A stretch of 64,000 bases of DNA from Psychroflexus aestuariivivens (GCF_004010055.1 NZ_RQVT01000051.1:62001-126000); one strand, 5' to 3'; positions 7,200-15,807 are shown, counted from the stretch's first letter. Notes: generated from the sequence alone by a model not told the origin. Numbers and translations are program-made.

Positions 7200-8621
7200 A
7201 TGGAAACTACAGCAACCCCAGAAATTAAAAAAGAAGTCATTACACTTGATAAAGTGAATGTTAGAAACCTTCCTGAACTTCAAGGATGGAAGCAAAAACA
7301 AAAACAAGTTGTAAAGAATCATCCTTTTGTAGCAATCAAGGATAACAAAACTTATGAGGAAGCTAAAAAGCATCGTACCGCTTTAGTTTCAGCAAGAACT
7401 GATATTCAGAAACAAGATAAACTAATTGCTTCTAAACTAAAAGAGCTTAGATCTGAATCTAAAAAAGTAGCTGATGAATTAATTCAAATCACTCAACCAC
7501 ATGAAGACAAACAACAGGATGAAGTTAAGCGATATGAAGATAAAAAGGAAGCTGAACGCAAAGAGCGGGAACGCATAGAACGTGAGCGAAAAGAAGCGAT
7601 TCAGAATAAAATTAACAGTGTTTATGCTTACTGGAAAACTAAAATTTCTCAATTGGAATTTGAAAATATATCTGAATTTGAAAAATCACTTGAAAATGGC
7701 ATTTCAAAACAAGATTCTGAAGAAATGGAAGAGTTTGAAATGGATTGGGCTGAGAAGAAAAATCTTCTAAAAAATCAATTAGAAGAGCGTATAAAATACA
7801 TAACTGAGCAAGAGGAAGCTAGAAAAGAACGTGAACGTTTAGCTGAGGAACGCCGAAAATTTGAAGAGGAAAAACAAAAAGAAGAGGAAGCTCGAAAGGC
7901 TCGAGAAAAAAAGCTTAAAGAGAGAAATGCAAAACTAAAACCATATATCAGATTCATAAGAGATTATGATCAGGTACTTTATCTATCGGATGAAGACTTT
8001 GACAAAGAACTTGAAAGTCTTGATCACCAAGCTTTAGAACAAAATAAGTTTGAAGCTAAACGTAAAGCTAAAGAGGCTGAGGAGAAAAAACAACGTGAAG
8101 CTGAGGCTGAGAAACTTCGCAAAGAAAAAGAACACATCGAAGCGGAAAAACAAGCTCAAGCACAAAAAACATTTGAAATCAGATGCAATCGACTTGGTGA
8201 AGTTGGCTTTGTCGAAAATCATACTGGAGCATTTGTAAACGATTCTCACAAAGTTCAGTTAGAAAGTTTAGTTGATGATGTTTATGCAATGGATATGGAA
8301 GAGTTTGAAGATTTTATCCAGGATGCAAAAACAGAATTAGTAAACGCCAAAGCTGAAGCAGAACGTAAAGCTCAGGAAGAAGCTGAATTAAAAGAAAAAC
8401 GAGAAGCTGAGGAAAAAGCTAAAAAAGAAGCTGAAGCCAAAAGACAAAAAGAACTTCAACCGGATAAATCCAAAGCTGAATCATTCATCAACGCACTTGG
8501 ATTCAGTGAGGAAATACCAACAATAAAAGATAAAGCTATTGAGGATCTGCTAAGAAATTTCGCAAATGAAGCTAAGGATCTTCAACTATCATACATAGAC
8601 GCTTTAAATCAAATCAAGTAA
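7200..8621 (+). CDS. DUF1351-like coiled-coil protein of the recombination module
   Basis: This 473-aa protein is dominated by very long charged coiled coils rich in K, E, R and A (about residues 85-240 and 270-330, and again near 390-430). The first 90 residues (VVKNHPFVAIKDNKTYEEAKKHRTALVSARTDIQKQDKLI) resemble the start of DUF1351 proteins, which sit beside phage recombination genes. It precedes an OB-fold gene and a YqaJ exonuclease, consistent with that placement. A scaffold or mediator role is inferred. Two globular inserts separate the coils. Confidence 0.6.
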   Translation: METTATPEIKKEVITLDKVNVRNLPELQGWKQKQKQVVKNHPFVAIKDNKTYEEAKKHRTALVSARTDIQKQDKLIASKLKELRSESKKVADELIQITQPHEDKQQDEVKRYEDKKEAERKERERIERERKEAIQNKINSVYAYWKTKISQLEFENISEFEKSLENGISKQDSEEMEEFEMDWAEKKNLLKNQLEERIKYITEQEEARKERERLAEERRKFEEEKQKEEEARKAREKKLKERNAKLKPYIRFIRDYDQVLYLSDEDFDKELESLDHQALEQNKFEAKRKAKEAEEKKQREAEAEKLRKEKEHIEAEKQAQAQKTFEIRCNRLGEVGFVENHTGAFVNDSHKVQLESLVDDVYAMDMEEFEDFIQDAKTELVNAKAEAERKAQEEAELKEKREAEEKAKKEAEAKRQKELQPDKSKAESFINALGFSEEIPTIKDKAIEDLLRNFANEAKDLQLSYIDALNQIK

Positions 8622-8651
8622 ATCAATTATTAATCTTAAATATTTCAAATT

Positions 8652-9071
8652 ATGCAGACAGAAGAAAACAAAGCAGAATTACATCCAAAAAACGGAGAAA
8701 TCACATTTATGATGCCAAGTACAAACGCACTTGGTGCATTGAAAAAGGCTGAAAAAGGACGTCAATTGACCGTGAGCTATAAAAAGAAAGAAGAATGGCT
8801 AGCTGAAGTTGACAAGCCAGTTAAATGTTTCTTTTTAGGATTAAAAGAAGCTACAGATGCAAAGGGAGAAACCTACTTCATAGCCAAACTTCACGACGGA
8901 GAAAAAGCCTTTGTATGTGCACAAACCGTACTAGTTCAATCTCTAATGAGTACAGAATTAGGACAGGGTGTTGAAATTACATGCACTGGATCAACCAAAA
9001 CAAATGGAAATGAAATTCCATTGTTTGACGTCGTAGAGTTAAATGTTAATATCACGAAAGGTGATGAGTAG
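8652..9071 (+). CDS. OB-fold-like, possible single-stranded DNA-binding protein
   Basis: In this 139-aa protein the central part (VKCFFLGLKEATDAKGETYFIAKL, then VEITCTGSTKTNGNEIPLFDVVEL) looks like an OB-type beta barrel with a strand pattern similar to phage SSB-like proteins. It lies between the DUF1351-like gene and the YqaJ exonuclease and overlaps the latter by 8 bp. It is therefore likely to serve strand annealing or protection. Assignment is by pattern and context, not by a named motif. Confidence 0.5.
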   Translation: MQTEENKAELHPKNGEITFMMPSTNALGALKKAEKGRQLTVSYKKKEEWLAEVDKPVKCFFLGLKEATDAKGETYFIAKLHDGEKAFVCAQTVLVQSLMSTELGQGVEITCTGSTKTNGNEIPLFDVVELNVNITKGDE

Positions 9072-9798
9072 TGTAGCTCAAATATCTGAAGAAGCTAAGG
9101 CAGAACATGAATCTGCCTTAGCTAAACTTCATAAGTTGAACAAAGAAAAGGAGTGGCTGGAGAACAGAAGAACTCGTTTTACAGTTTCAGAATATGTTCG
9201 GCTTATGGGATATGAAGATAATCCTGATTATGAAACTAAACTTACCAAAGGTGGGATTTCATACGCTTATGAAAAGTACCTAGAGGAAATTAGCACATTC
9301 AGCAAAAGTTTTTCAACTGCATCAACCGAACATGGAAATGAATTTGAAGTTGATGCCGCAGTTAGATTCATGGATGAAACGGGATTGAAAGTTCACAACT
9401 TCGGAGATGATCAAGAGTTTATAAAACTAGGCAAAGATTTAGGCTGTACTCCAGATGGTTTAATAGAAGATTGGGCAGGCTTAGAAACTAAATGTCCAGA
9501 TTCTAAAACACAGGATCAATATCTAAATGACATAAAGGGTCAGGAAAGCTTCAAAGAAGTTTGCAAAAAGTACTACTGGCAAATCATGGGTTCCATGTAT
9601 ATAACAGGAAGAAAGTCTTGGTATTTCGTCTCCTATGATCCTAGAATGATCAGTGAAGATGAACAAATCTTAATCCTAAGAATTGATCGAAATGAAAATG
9701 ATATCGAAAAACTCAAAAACCGTTTGAGGATGGCCATTGGCTATAAGTTATCACTACTCAAAAAAAGAGCTAAACGCAAACCTCTCAGAATAGTTTAG
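9064..9798 (+). CDS. YqaJ-like phage recombinase (lambda-type exonuclease)
   Basis: The protein is 244 aa from the ATG at 9064, which overlaps the preceding gene by 8 bp; a start at 9043 would overlap more and is less likely. The PD-(D/E)XK nuclease core is visible: HGNEFEVDAAVRF, GCTPDGLIEDWAGLETKCP (metal-binding Asp, then Glu-x-Lys), and QIMGSMYITGRKSWYFVSYDP with the conserved Gln. It should resect double-stranded ends 5' to 3' for phage recombination, working with an annealing protein, perhaps the OB-fold protein upstream. Confidence 0.88.
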   Translation: MSSVAQISEEAKAEHESALAKLHKLNKEKEWLENRRTRFTVSEYVRLMGYEDNPDYETKLTKGGISYAYEKYLEEISTFSKSFSTASTEHGNEFEVDAAVRFMDETGLKVHNFGDDQEFIKLGKDLGCTPDGLIEDWAGLETKCPDSKTQDQYLNDIKGQESFKEVCKKYYWQIMGSMYITGRKSWYFVSYDPRMISEDEQILILRIDRNENDIEKLKNRLRMAIGYKLSLLKKRAKRKPLRIV

Positions 9799-9800
9799 AT

Positions 9801-10004
9801 ATGTCAGGAAGTAAAACAATATGGTGGGGTTACGTGCATGAGAATGGTAGTATTCAGGTTAAAAGATATTTCAATGATGCAGACATTCAAGATGCAATTG
9901 AATCTCCATTTGTAGGAAAAGTAATCAGCAGAATTGAAGTTCCTGTTGATGTCAAAAATCATAGAGAGTACGCAGAAGAAATAGCAAATATAATGCTTCG
10001 ATAG
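9801..10004 (+). CDS. Small early protein, unknown
   Basis: A 67-aa protein 2 bp after the exonuclease stop. It begins SGSKTIWWGYVHENGSIQVKRYF and has an RIEVPVDV strand. No family recognised; tight packing supports it. Confidence 0.6.
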   Translation: MSGSKTIWWGYVHENGSIQVKRYFNDADIQDAIESPFVGKVISRIEVPVDVKNHREYAEEIANIMLR

Positions 10005-10006
10005 CG

Positions 10007-10204
10007 ATGAATTGGGAAGAACATAAGGGAGTGAAAAAATACAAAATCTTAAGATCGAATCTAGATTCAAAAGGTTTTGTCACTCATATCAATCGTGTAA
10101 ACGAAAAGTGTTTTAACCTAATCATCAATGGCGAAATAGTAAAGGTTTACAAAAAACGCCAATCAGCAAATAATTATCTAATCAAATTATTCAAAAAATT
10201 ATGA
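10007..10204 (+). CDS. Small basic early protein, unknown
   Basis: A 65-aa lysine-rich protein (KGVKKYKILRSN, VYKKRQSANNYLIKLFKKL) in a tight run of genes. Its stop overlaps the next start (ATGA at 10201-10204). Function unknown. Confidence 0.6.
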   Translation: MNWEEHKGVKKYKILRSNLDSKGFVTHINRVNEKCFNLIINGEIVKVYKKRQSANNYLIKLFKKL

Positions 10205-10581
10205 GTTACGAATTAGAATTACGCGGTTTTGTTCACAGAAATTGTAGTGGACAAATCATAAATCAAATGCGATACGCATCTCCATTTCAATTATATAAAT
10301 GGAAGGAGCAAGGCACTGAAATCAGCATCATGCTTTTTTCAGGAAAACTGGATAAGAATAACAGAAAAATCTTCGCTGGTGATCTTCATAAAGATGAAAC
10401 TATAGTTGATGGTGAAATGAAGGCGAGTTATTATCCTATCATTTTTGAAGATGCTTCATTTTGGGTTGATGAAAGTTTCAAGAAAGATGGAACATGTCTA
10501 ATACCGCTTTCTGAATATCCTGAACCAATCAACATCCAAGGAAACATATTTGAGAACCCAAACTATAAAAGTGAAGGATAA
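10201..10581 (+). CDS. YopX-like phage protein
   Basis: This 126-aa protein fits the YopX family layout: an N-terminal region, the IMLFSGKLDKNNRKIFAGDL strand pair (family pattern FTGLKDKNGKEIYEGDI), a middle containing IIFEDASFWVDE, and the C-terminal NIQGNIFENP (family GNIYENPEL). YopX proteins are common in phage early regions and have no firm function. The stop overlaps the next ATG by one base. Confidence 0.78.
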   Translation: MSYELELRGFVHRNCSGQIINQMRYASPFQLYKWKEQGTEISIMLFSGKLDKNNRKIFAGDLHKDETIVDGEMKASYYPIIFEDASFWVDESFKKDGTCLIPLSEYPEPINIQGNIFENPNYKSEG

Positions 10582-11018
10582 TGCTATACGATACTTCAAT
10601 AGAGTTTGACAAGAAACGAGCCATAGAACGCTTCAAATATCTCATCGACAAGAAAAAAAGAATCGAATTGATTGAGAAAAAAAAGAAACGTTCATTAAGT
10701 CAAAACAACTACTTGCACCTGATCCTTAGTTGGTTTGGACTTGAATTTGGTTACACGCTTGAAGAAGTAAAACAAGAGATTTTTAAAAAAGAAGTCAATC
10801 CTGAAATTTTTTACGATGGAGAAAAATCAGGACTTATCACCATTAGTCGATGGCGAAGTACAGCAGATTGTAATACTGAAGAAATTTCATTGGCCACAAA
10901 TAGGTTTAGAGATTATTCCGCTAAAAACGGGTGTTATCTACCAGAGCCAAATGATCTGCCAGCCATATCCGAGATGGAACGCCAACTAAGTCAACACAAC
11001 GTAAAGCAATATCTATAA
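10581..11018 (+). CDS. NinB-like recombination protein, tentative
   Basis: This 145-aa protein contains KKKKRSLSQNNYLHLILSWFGLEFG, similar to the KRTxxQNxxLxxxL helix of NinB/Orf recombination mediators. Later it has a TEEISLATNRFRDYSAKNGCYLPEP segment, comparable to the NinB C-terminal helix and G-I/C-x-L-P end. NinB-type proteins bind single-stranded DNA and help strand exchange. The neighbours fit, but similarity is by eye and moderate. Confidence 0.5.
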   Translation: MLYDTSIEFDKKRAIERFKYLIDKKKRIELIEKKKKRSLSQNNYLHLILSWFGLEFGYTLEEVKQEIFKKEVNPEIFYDGEKSGLITISRWRSTADCNTEEISLATNRFRDYSAKNGCYLPEPNDLPAISEMERQLSQHNVKQYL

Positions 11019-11299
11019 TGCAAACACTTACAGGAAATATCAAAGAGATTAATACTGATGATTCTGTCAGTTTCCCTAAAAAGATTCTGGAGCTTCAGAT
11101 GCCATTTGGCGAATCAGCTTTCATTGAATTTAGAGGAACTATCATGACCAGGCTACTTGAAGATTTTGATCAAAATGAACTTGTACAAATCAATATAGTT
11201 CTTCAGGGAAGTATCAGTAAAAAGTCAGGATTATTCTATAACAATTTAGTCGCACGAACAATAAAATCAGTAACCCAAAAAACAAAAGACTATGAATGA
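11018..11299 (+). CDS. DUF3127-like OB-fold protein (first copy)
   Basis: This 93-aa protein has a strand order suggesting a small OB fold: TLTGNIKEI, KILELQMPFGESAFIEFRG, VQINIVLQGSI, then SGLFYNNLVARTIKSV. This resembles DUF3127, a Bacteroidota family of SSB-like proteins. A second protein with the same layout is at 23830-24120. Overlaps both neighbours by a few bases. A DNA-binding role is inferred. Confidence 0.5.
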   Translation: MQTLTGNIKEINTDDSVSFPKKILELQMPFGESAFIEFRGTIMTRLLEDFDQNELVQINIVLQGSISKKSGLFYNNLVARTIKSVTQKTKDYE

Positions 11300-11864
11300 A
11301 ATTGAAGTAAAATCAGCAAAAATTAGAAGTGGAATGTTCCTAACATTCACTTTTGAAAAATCAGATGACAAACGAACAGACACTATTAAAGACGATTCTG
11401 ATTTACCATTTCATGAGGACCTAAAACAAGCGTTTTATAACCTCATTCCACATTTAGTTTTAGTGTCTGAATTAGACAAAGAGGTAAACATCGTAAACTA
11501 CATCGATAATGGAATTGATTTAGAATCTGAAAATGAAGCGGAACTGCAATTCAAATATGCAATTGATGAATTTAAAATTGATGGTTCTGGAGATACGGAA
11601 GGACTTGTTTTGGTTGGTAGAAAAATCTTGAGTACCGGAAAGGAAATCAAAATCACTTCACCAAAAGTAAAGTTCTATGAACCGGAAGACAAAAAACAAT
11701 ACCGATTCTTAGGCGAGCTGACAGAACGACTTGAAGCCTTAAAGACTGAAGTCGTAGAATATCTAAACGGAAAGCATGCACCGTTACCTCAACAGGAAAT
11801 GGAATTTCCAGAAGATGACGATGAAGCTTTTAATCAAGAAGAAGAGCAAAAGCATGTCGCCTAA
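11292..11864 (+). CDS. Early phage protein, unknown
   Basis: In this 190-aa protein the N-terminal half is beta-rich (EVKSAKIRSGMFLTFTFEK), with a regular middle (GLVLVGRKILSTGKEIKITSPKV). The end is very acidic (MEFPEDDDEAFNQEEEQ), the kind of tail seen on proteins that contact a basic partner or mimic DNA. It overlaps the DnaA-like gene by 11 bp. No family recognised. Confidence 0.6.
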   Translation: MNEIEVKSAKIRSGMFLTFTFEKSDDKRTDTIKDDSDLPFHEDLKQAFYNLIPHLVLVSELDKEVNIVNYIDNGIDLESENEAELQFKYAIDEFKIDGSGDTEGLVLVGRKILSTGKEIKITSPKVKFYEPEDKKQYRFLGELTERLEALKTEVVEYLNGKHAPLPQQEMEFPEDDDEAFNQEEEQKHVA

Positions 11865-12183
11865 AGAATATTTAAAAATAGTTCATCAGGCAGTTTGTGA
11901 AAGATTCGGAGCCACTGAAACCGAATTTTTCACAATCTCCAGGAAAAAGCACTTAGTGTATATGAGACAGTTGTTTTGCTTTATGGCCTACAAAAAACTG
12001 AAAGAAGATTCAGATAGTAGAGTTTCAGAAATCAATGAATATATCACTGAGTACAGAGGAAAAAGATACGATAGAACAGCTGTATTTGGAAACTTTAAAA
12101 AAATCGAAAACCACAGCAAAATCTATCGAGATGTTCAAGCAGATATTCACGATTTAACAAGACGAATTCAATGCAAATTATAG
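11854..12183 (+). CDS. DnaA domain IV-like DNA-binding protein
   Basis: From the ATG at 11854 it is 109 aa. It resembles the C-terminal DNA-binding domain of DnaA without the ATPase: FGATETEFFTISRKKHLVYMRQLFCFMA (basic loop plus helix), then YRGKRYDRTAVFGNFKKIENH, which stands where DnaA has the DHSTVLHAxxKI signature. A longer in-frame start at 11776 lies deep in the previous gene and is rejected. It may recognise the phage origin or act as a regulator; only context supports the first. Confidence 0.65.
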   Translation: MSPKEYLKIVHQAVCERFGATETEFFTISRKKHLVYMRQLFCFMAYKKLKEDSDSRVSEINEYITEYRGKRYDRTAVFGNFKKIENHSKIYRDVQADIHDLTRRIQCKL

Positions 12184-13844
12184 TTCACCCATCTGAATTT
12201 CATATAAGTATTCCTAATGATCATCTGCGCCAGATAAAAACTGAGAATGTAAAGCGGTTGAATAATAGGCGATGGGATTATAATAAAAAGTGCTGGATTG
12301 TACCTAGAAATCTTCAGGATGAAGTTTTAAAAATTGGCAGATTTTATCATGCCGAGATTTTAAAAGTCAAAAATAATAGTCCTCAAAAAGTCGGTAAAAT
12401 TAAAGATCTACCTGATCTGGATATGAAAATAGAGCTGAAGCATCCAGAAGGATTTCAATTAAGAGATTATCAATCGAAAGGCGTAGCTAGAGGGTTGGAG
12501 CTGAAAAAATACATCAACGGTGATGAGCAAGGCTTAGGCAAAACACTTCAAAGTATTGCTACACTATATGCCGCAAAACTCAAAGGCGAAGATGTATTTC
12601 CGGCACTTATTATTTGTCCAGCTTCAATGAAAGAAACATGGCTTAGAGAGTGGCGGGATTGGACAGGAATTAAATCTTTAATTCTAAACAATTCAGTAAA
12701 AAACACCTGGCCACGATTTATTGAAATGGGAATGGCAGATGTCATCATAACCAACTACGAAAGTTTAAGAAAATACTTTGTTGATTATATGCCACCTAAA
12801 GCCAAAATGAAAAACTCCATGGATATTAAAATGTCTCCAAAAGTTGACATTTTCAAATCTGTAATTATAGATGAATCACATAGATGTAAGGACAGCAAAA
12901 CCCAACAAACAAAATTGGCACTTAGAATTTGCATGGCTAAAGACTGGGTTATTCTCTTGACAGGTACGCCAGTCGTTAATAAACCAATTGACCTATTTGC
13001 ACAGCTGGCCATATTAGGACGATTAAAAACCTTTGGCGGTTCCAAAGGTTTCAGACAAAGGTATTGTAATGGTGGTAGTGGTGCCAGCAATTTGAGAGAA
13101 CTGAATTACTACATCAATAAGTATTGTTTCTTCAGACGTGAAAAGAAAGACGTGGCTAAAGATCTGCCAGATAAGCAACGTCAAACTATCCTTTGCGATA
13201 TCACAACTAGAGCACAATACAATAGGGCTAAAAATGACTTTGAAAAGTATTTAGCCGACAATGATTTGACTGATGAAGAGATTCAGAAAAAACTCCGTGG
13301 TGAAATCATGGTAAAAATTGGTGAACTCAAAAAAATTTCAGCCAAAGGGAAACTTAATGAAGTTAAAGAGTTCGTTGATCAGGTGGTTGAATCTGGAGAA
13401 AAAATCATCGTGTTCTGCAATCTACATTCAATAGTTGATGAATTGAAAAAATTATATCCAAAAGCCGTTACGATAACAGGACGCGATGATTCAGTTCAAA
13501 AGCAAAACAGTATTGACCAATTTCAAAAAAACAAAGATTGTCAGGTCATAATCTGTAACATTAAAGCCGCAGGAGTAGGAATCACCTTGACCGCTTCATC
13601 CAGAGTTGCTTTCGTAGAATATCCTTGGACATACGCTGACTGTGTGCAGTGTGAAGACCGAGCGCACAGAATTGGCCAGGTAGACAATGTGATGTGTACT
13701 TACTTTTTAGGTAAAAACACCATAGACGAGGACATGTTTAAAATGATCAAAGAAAAAGCGACAACAGCTAACACCATTACGGGAGCAACAGATAAAATGG
13801 AAACAAATTTTGTTGACAAGATGTTGAACATATTTAAAAAGTAA
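12171..13844 (+). CDS. SNF2-family helicase with HARP-like N-terminus
   Basis: This 557-aa protein starts with a short region (LNNRRWDYNKKCWIVPRN) like the HARP module of annealing helicases. The SNF2 ATPase follows: Walker A DEQGLGKT (about 117-124), DESHR (about 233), LTGTPVVNKPIDL, and helicase-C motifs ending DRAHRIGQ (about 500). Phage enzymes of this type are ATP-driven DNA translocases placed in replication modules. It overlaps the DnaA-like gene by 13 bp. No DnaB-type helicase is visible in the prophage, so this may be its main replication motor, with host DnaB recruited by another factor. Confidence 0.88.
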   Translation: MQIIVHPSEFHISIPNDHLRQIKTENVKRLNNRRWDYNKKCWIVPRNLQDEVLKIGRFYHAEILKVKNNSPQKVGKIKDLPDLDMKIELKHPEGFQLRDYQSKGVARGLELKKYINGDEQGLGKTLQSIATLYAAKLKGEDVFPALIICPASMKETWLREWRDWTGIKSLILNNSVKNTWPRFIEMGMADVIITNYESLRKYFVDYMPPKAKMKNSMDIKMSPKVDIFKSVIIDESHRCKDSKTQQTKLALRICMAKDWVILLTGTPVVNKPIDLFAQLAILGRLKTFGGSKGFRQRYCNGGSGASNLRELNYYINKYCFFRREKKDVAKDLPDKQRQTILCDITTRAQYNRAKNDFEKYLADNDLTDEEIQKKLRGEIMVKIGELKKISAKGKLNEVKEFVDQVVESGEKIIVFCNLHSIVDELKKLYPKAVTITGRDDSVQKQNSIDQFQKNKDCQVIICNIKAAGVGITLTASSRVAFVEYPWTYADCVQCEDRAHRIGQVDNVMCTYFLGKNTIDEDMFKMIKEKATTANTITGATDKMETNFVDKMLNIFKK

Positions 13845-13855
13845 TCAATACAAAC

Positions 13856-14665
13856 ATGAGCAAAGAAGCATATTATTTTTCCCACGACAGCAACGCCCGA
13901 CAGGATGAGAAAATACTCGCTCTTAGGATGAAGCACGGCTGGGAAGGTTATGGCATTTATTGGGCAATAATAGAAAAGCTCAGAGATGAATCGGATTTCA
14001 CGTGTGTCAAAGATTATAACGTAATAGCCTTTGACCTACGTACAGATGCAGCCATCATAAAATCAATTGTAGAAGATTTCAGGTTATTTCAATTTACCGA
14101 ATGTGGTAAGCGGTTCTACTCTGAAAGTCTTATGAAAAGGATGGATGCTAAAAAACAAAAATCTGAAAAAGCCAAAAAAGCTGCTGAAAAAAGATGGGGA
14201 AGGTCTGCAAAAAATGAAAATAGTAATGCGGATGAAATGCGAACGCAAAACAAAAGTAATGCGGATGATATGCAAACGCATAGCAAACGCAAAGCTGACC
14301 CAATGCAAGGAAAGGAAAAGAAAGTAAAGGAAAGTAAAGTAAAAGAAAGTAAAGTAGAGAATAAGAAGAAAAGCTCGCGCTTTTCGCCTCCCTCGCAAGA
14401 TGATGTTTATGATTATTTACTTGAAAAAAAATTACATCCAAGTTTAGCAAAAAAAGAATCTGAAAAATTTTGGCATTTCTACGATTCAAAAAATTGGATG
14501 GTCGGAAAAAATAAAATGAAAAAATGGAAGTCAGCCGTATCAGGATGGATCAATCGAATGTCGGATTTCAAATCATCAAAATCAAATCAAGATGAAAACA
14601 CTGAAAAACCAAAATACAACAGGCAGTCTGAAGAAATCGTCAGACGAAATGCAAGTAACTGGTGA
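13856..14665 (+). CDS. DUF4373 (Lin1244/Lin1753-like) replication-initiator-like protein
   Basis: In this 269-aa protein the first 115 residues match the DUF4373 domain: AYYFSHDSNARQDEKILALRMKHGWEGYGIYWAIIEKLRDE, then a winged-helix-like stretch. A polar low-complexity linker follows (about 120-170). The C-terminal domain begins SPPSQDDVYDYLLEKKLHPSLAKKESEKFWHFYDSKNW, a pattern common at the ends of phage replication initiators. By analogy with lambda O it may bind an origin inside its own gene; the linker DNA carries iteron-like repeats (14222-14354). Confidence 0.8.
   Translation: MSKEAYYFSHDSNARQDEKILALRMKHGWEGYGIYWAIIEKLRDESDFTCVKDYNVIAFDLRTDAAIIKSIVEDFRLFQFTECGKRFYSESLMKRMDAKKQKSEKAKKAAEKRWGRSAKNENSNADEMRTQNKSNADDMQTHSKRKADPMQGKEKKVKESKVKESKVENKKKSSRFSPPSQDDVYDYLLEKKLHPSLAKKESEKFWHFYDSKNWMVGKNKMKKWKSAVSGWINRMSDFKSSKSNQDENTEKPKYNRQSEEIVRRNASNW
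14222..14354 (+). repeat. Iteron-like repeats inside the DUF4373 gene, candidate replication origin
   Basis: Two 26-bp copies, 14222-14247 and 14255-14280, differ at two positions and are spaced 33 bp; both start AGTAATGCGGATGA and end AACGCA. A third partial AACGCA copy follows. Then come three exact GAAAGTAAAG copies (14320, 14330, 14345) in an A-rich tract. Repeats plus an AT-rich stretch within a putative initiator gene is the lambda-type origin layout. The repeats could also simply reflect low-complexity protein sequence. Confidence 0.45.
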
Positions 14666-15401
14666 TCTGAATAGCGATCTCAATAAATTTCAGATTGCCA
14701 GGAAAGCAAAGACGTTTGATAAAATCAGAGACTTACCTGAAATGGAAGCTAGACAAAATCTAGGAATGATTTTTACCAAAGCGGCAAATCTGGTAGGTTT
14801 CAAAAATGAGATAGGGGATATCAACAAAGCTGACATTAGGAATATGATTTTTAAGGAATACAGAAACCTGAGTCTGCAAGAAATTGATTACGCCTTTGAG
14901 CACGACAGATACTCTGGTGATCCAATCGATCATTATCAAATGTTCAACTCTGTTTATGTCACTAAAGTTTTGAAGAAATACATCAAGTGGCGGAATGCAT
15001 ACAGAAAAGAAAACCAACTGGATAAAAAAGCTTTACCCATACCTGACATTAAAATTTCTGAAGCTGAGAAACAACAAAATCATGAAAACTTTATCCGAAT
15101 GATTTTCGAAAGATTAGAAGTTAGGGAAACGGTCCACGATGCCTGGTTACTTTATGATTTAGTAGATGCGCCAAAAAAGGATGATGTAGACTATAAAAAG
15201 AATCTATACAATGCACAGAAAGCGAAATATTATGAGGATGAAAAAAATGTAAATCCGTTCAAAAAAATAACTCGAGGAGAAGGAGAGAAGTACATTAAAA
15301 ATCGATGTAAAGCTATTATCGTTAGCAAATATTTAAAGGATTATATAAATGATTATGAGATATTTAGAAGTAAAATTATTTCAAAAAAATCTAAAAATTA
15401 G
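14649..15401 (+). CDS. Replication-module protein, unknown
   Basis: From the ATG at 14649 it is 250 aa and overlaps the DUF4373 gene by 17 bp. A start at 14592 is possible but would overlap by 74 bp. The sequence is helical: EARQNLGMIFTKAANLVGF, then LSLQEIDYAFEHDRYSG, then VTKVLKKYIKWRNAYRKE. Its position after an initiator-like gene is where phages often keep a helicase loader, but there is no Walker A motif, so it is not a DnaC-type ATPase. Function unknown. Confidence 0.65.
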   Translation: MQVTGDLNSDLNKFQIARKAKTFDKIRDLPEMEARQNLGMIFTKAANLVGFKNEIGDINKADIRNMIFKEYRNLSLQEIDYAFEHDRYSGDPIDHYQMFNSVYVTKVLKKYIKWRNAYRKENQLDKKALPIPDIKISEAEKQQNHENFIRMIFERLEVRETVHDAWLLYDLVDAPKKDDVDYKKNLYNAQKAKYYEDEKNVNPFKKITRGEGEKYIKNRCKAIIVSKYLKDYINDYEIFRSKIISKKSKN

Positions 15402-15457
15402 CGTGCATGAATGTCTAATATCTCTTAATTTCCATACAGGAAATAAAATTAAATATT

Positions 15458-15652
15458 ATGACAATTGAACAGCAAATTACAAAAGACCCAAACAAAGCCT
15501 TTATCAATTTTGTAAAAACACATGAACAAAATGAAATCTTTAACAAGCTAAGAGATCACAATCTCAGAAATGTAAAGATTCTCACAACTGAATTTTTAAC
15601 AGTCGCTACAAAATACGCATTACTAACAATGCTAGAGAACAATCAAATTTAA
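15458..15652 (+). CDS. Small protein, unknown
   Basis: This 64-aa helical protein (FINFVKTHEQNEIFNKLRDH, then LTTEFLTVATKYALLTMLENN) ends the replication block and precedes the structured leader of the methyltransferase gene. No family recognised. Confidence 0.55.
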   Translation: MTIEQQITKDPNKAFINFVKTHEQNEIFNKLRDHNLRNVKILTTEFLTVATKYALLTMLENNQI

Positions 15653-15762
15653 TGCGACTAAGGATGTTCTTTTAAGTTCAGATTATCATCGATGAAAAGC
15701 AGATGAATTTTGACAGTCGGTCTTTTGAGATGAACTGCTTTACCAAAAACCTGAAAACGACC

Positions 15763-15807
15763 ACACGGCAAAACTAACTCCAGGGGATAACACCCCTTTA
15801 GCCGTGT
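15763..15807 (+). other. Structured leader element upstream of the methyltransferase gene
   Basis: A nested stem: outer ACACGGC/GCCGTGT (15763-15769 with 15801-15807, 7 bp perfect) enclosing an inner AGGGG/CCCCT hairpin (15782-15786 with 15793-15797), with an asymmetric internal loop. It lies 27 bp before the ATG at 15835, inside a 182-bp stretch without a credible gene that is richer in G+C than its surroundings. There is no T tract, so it is not a simple terminator. It may be an RNA cis-regulator of the downstream gene or part of a small RNA. No known class recognised. Confidence 0.5.

Noticed and set aside
8034-8249. Long reverse-strand open frame opposite the coiled-coil gene
   Set aside because: It is the phenylalanine/leucine/serine-rich complement of K/E-rich codons, with no start context; the forward gene explains the openness.
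14222-14354. CRISPR array
   Set aside because: Only two long repeats, no unique spacers of constant size, and they are within a coding gene. No CRISPR array or cas gene is seen anywhere in the window.
14084-14489. Reverse-strand open frames opposite the DUF4373 gene
   Set aside because: Phe/Leu-rich antisense of the lysine-rich linker; no promoter or conserved motif.
15775-15795. rRNA-like sequence (ACTCCAGGGGATAACA resembles a 23S rRNA loop)
   Set aside because: The similarity covers fewer than 20 bases and the flanks do not match rRNA; probably chance.
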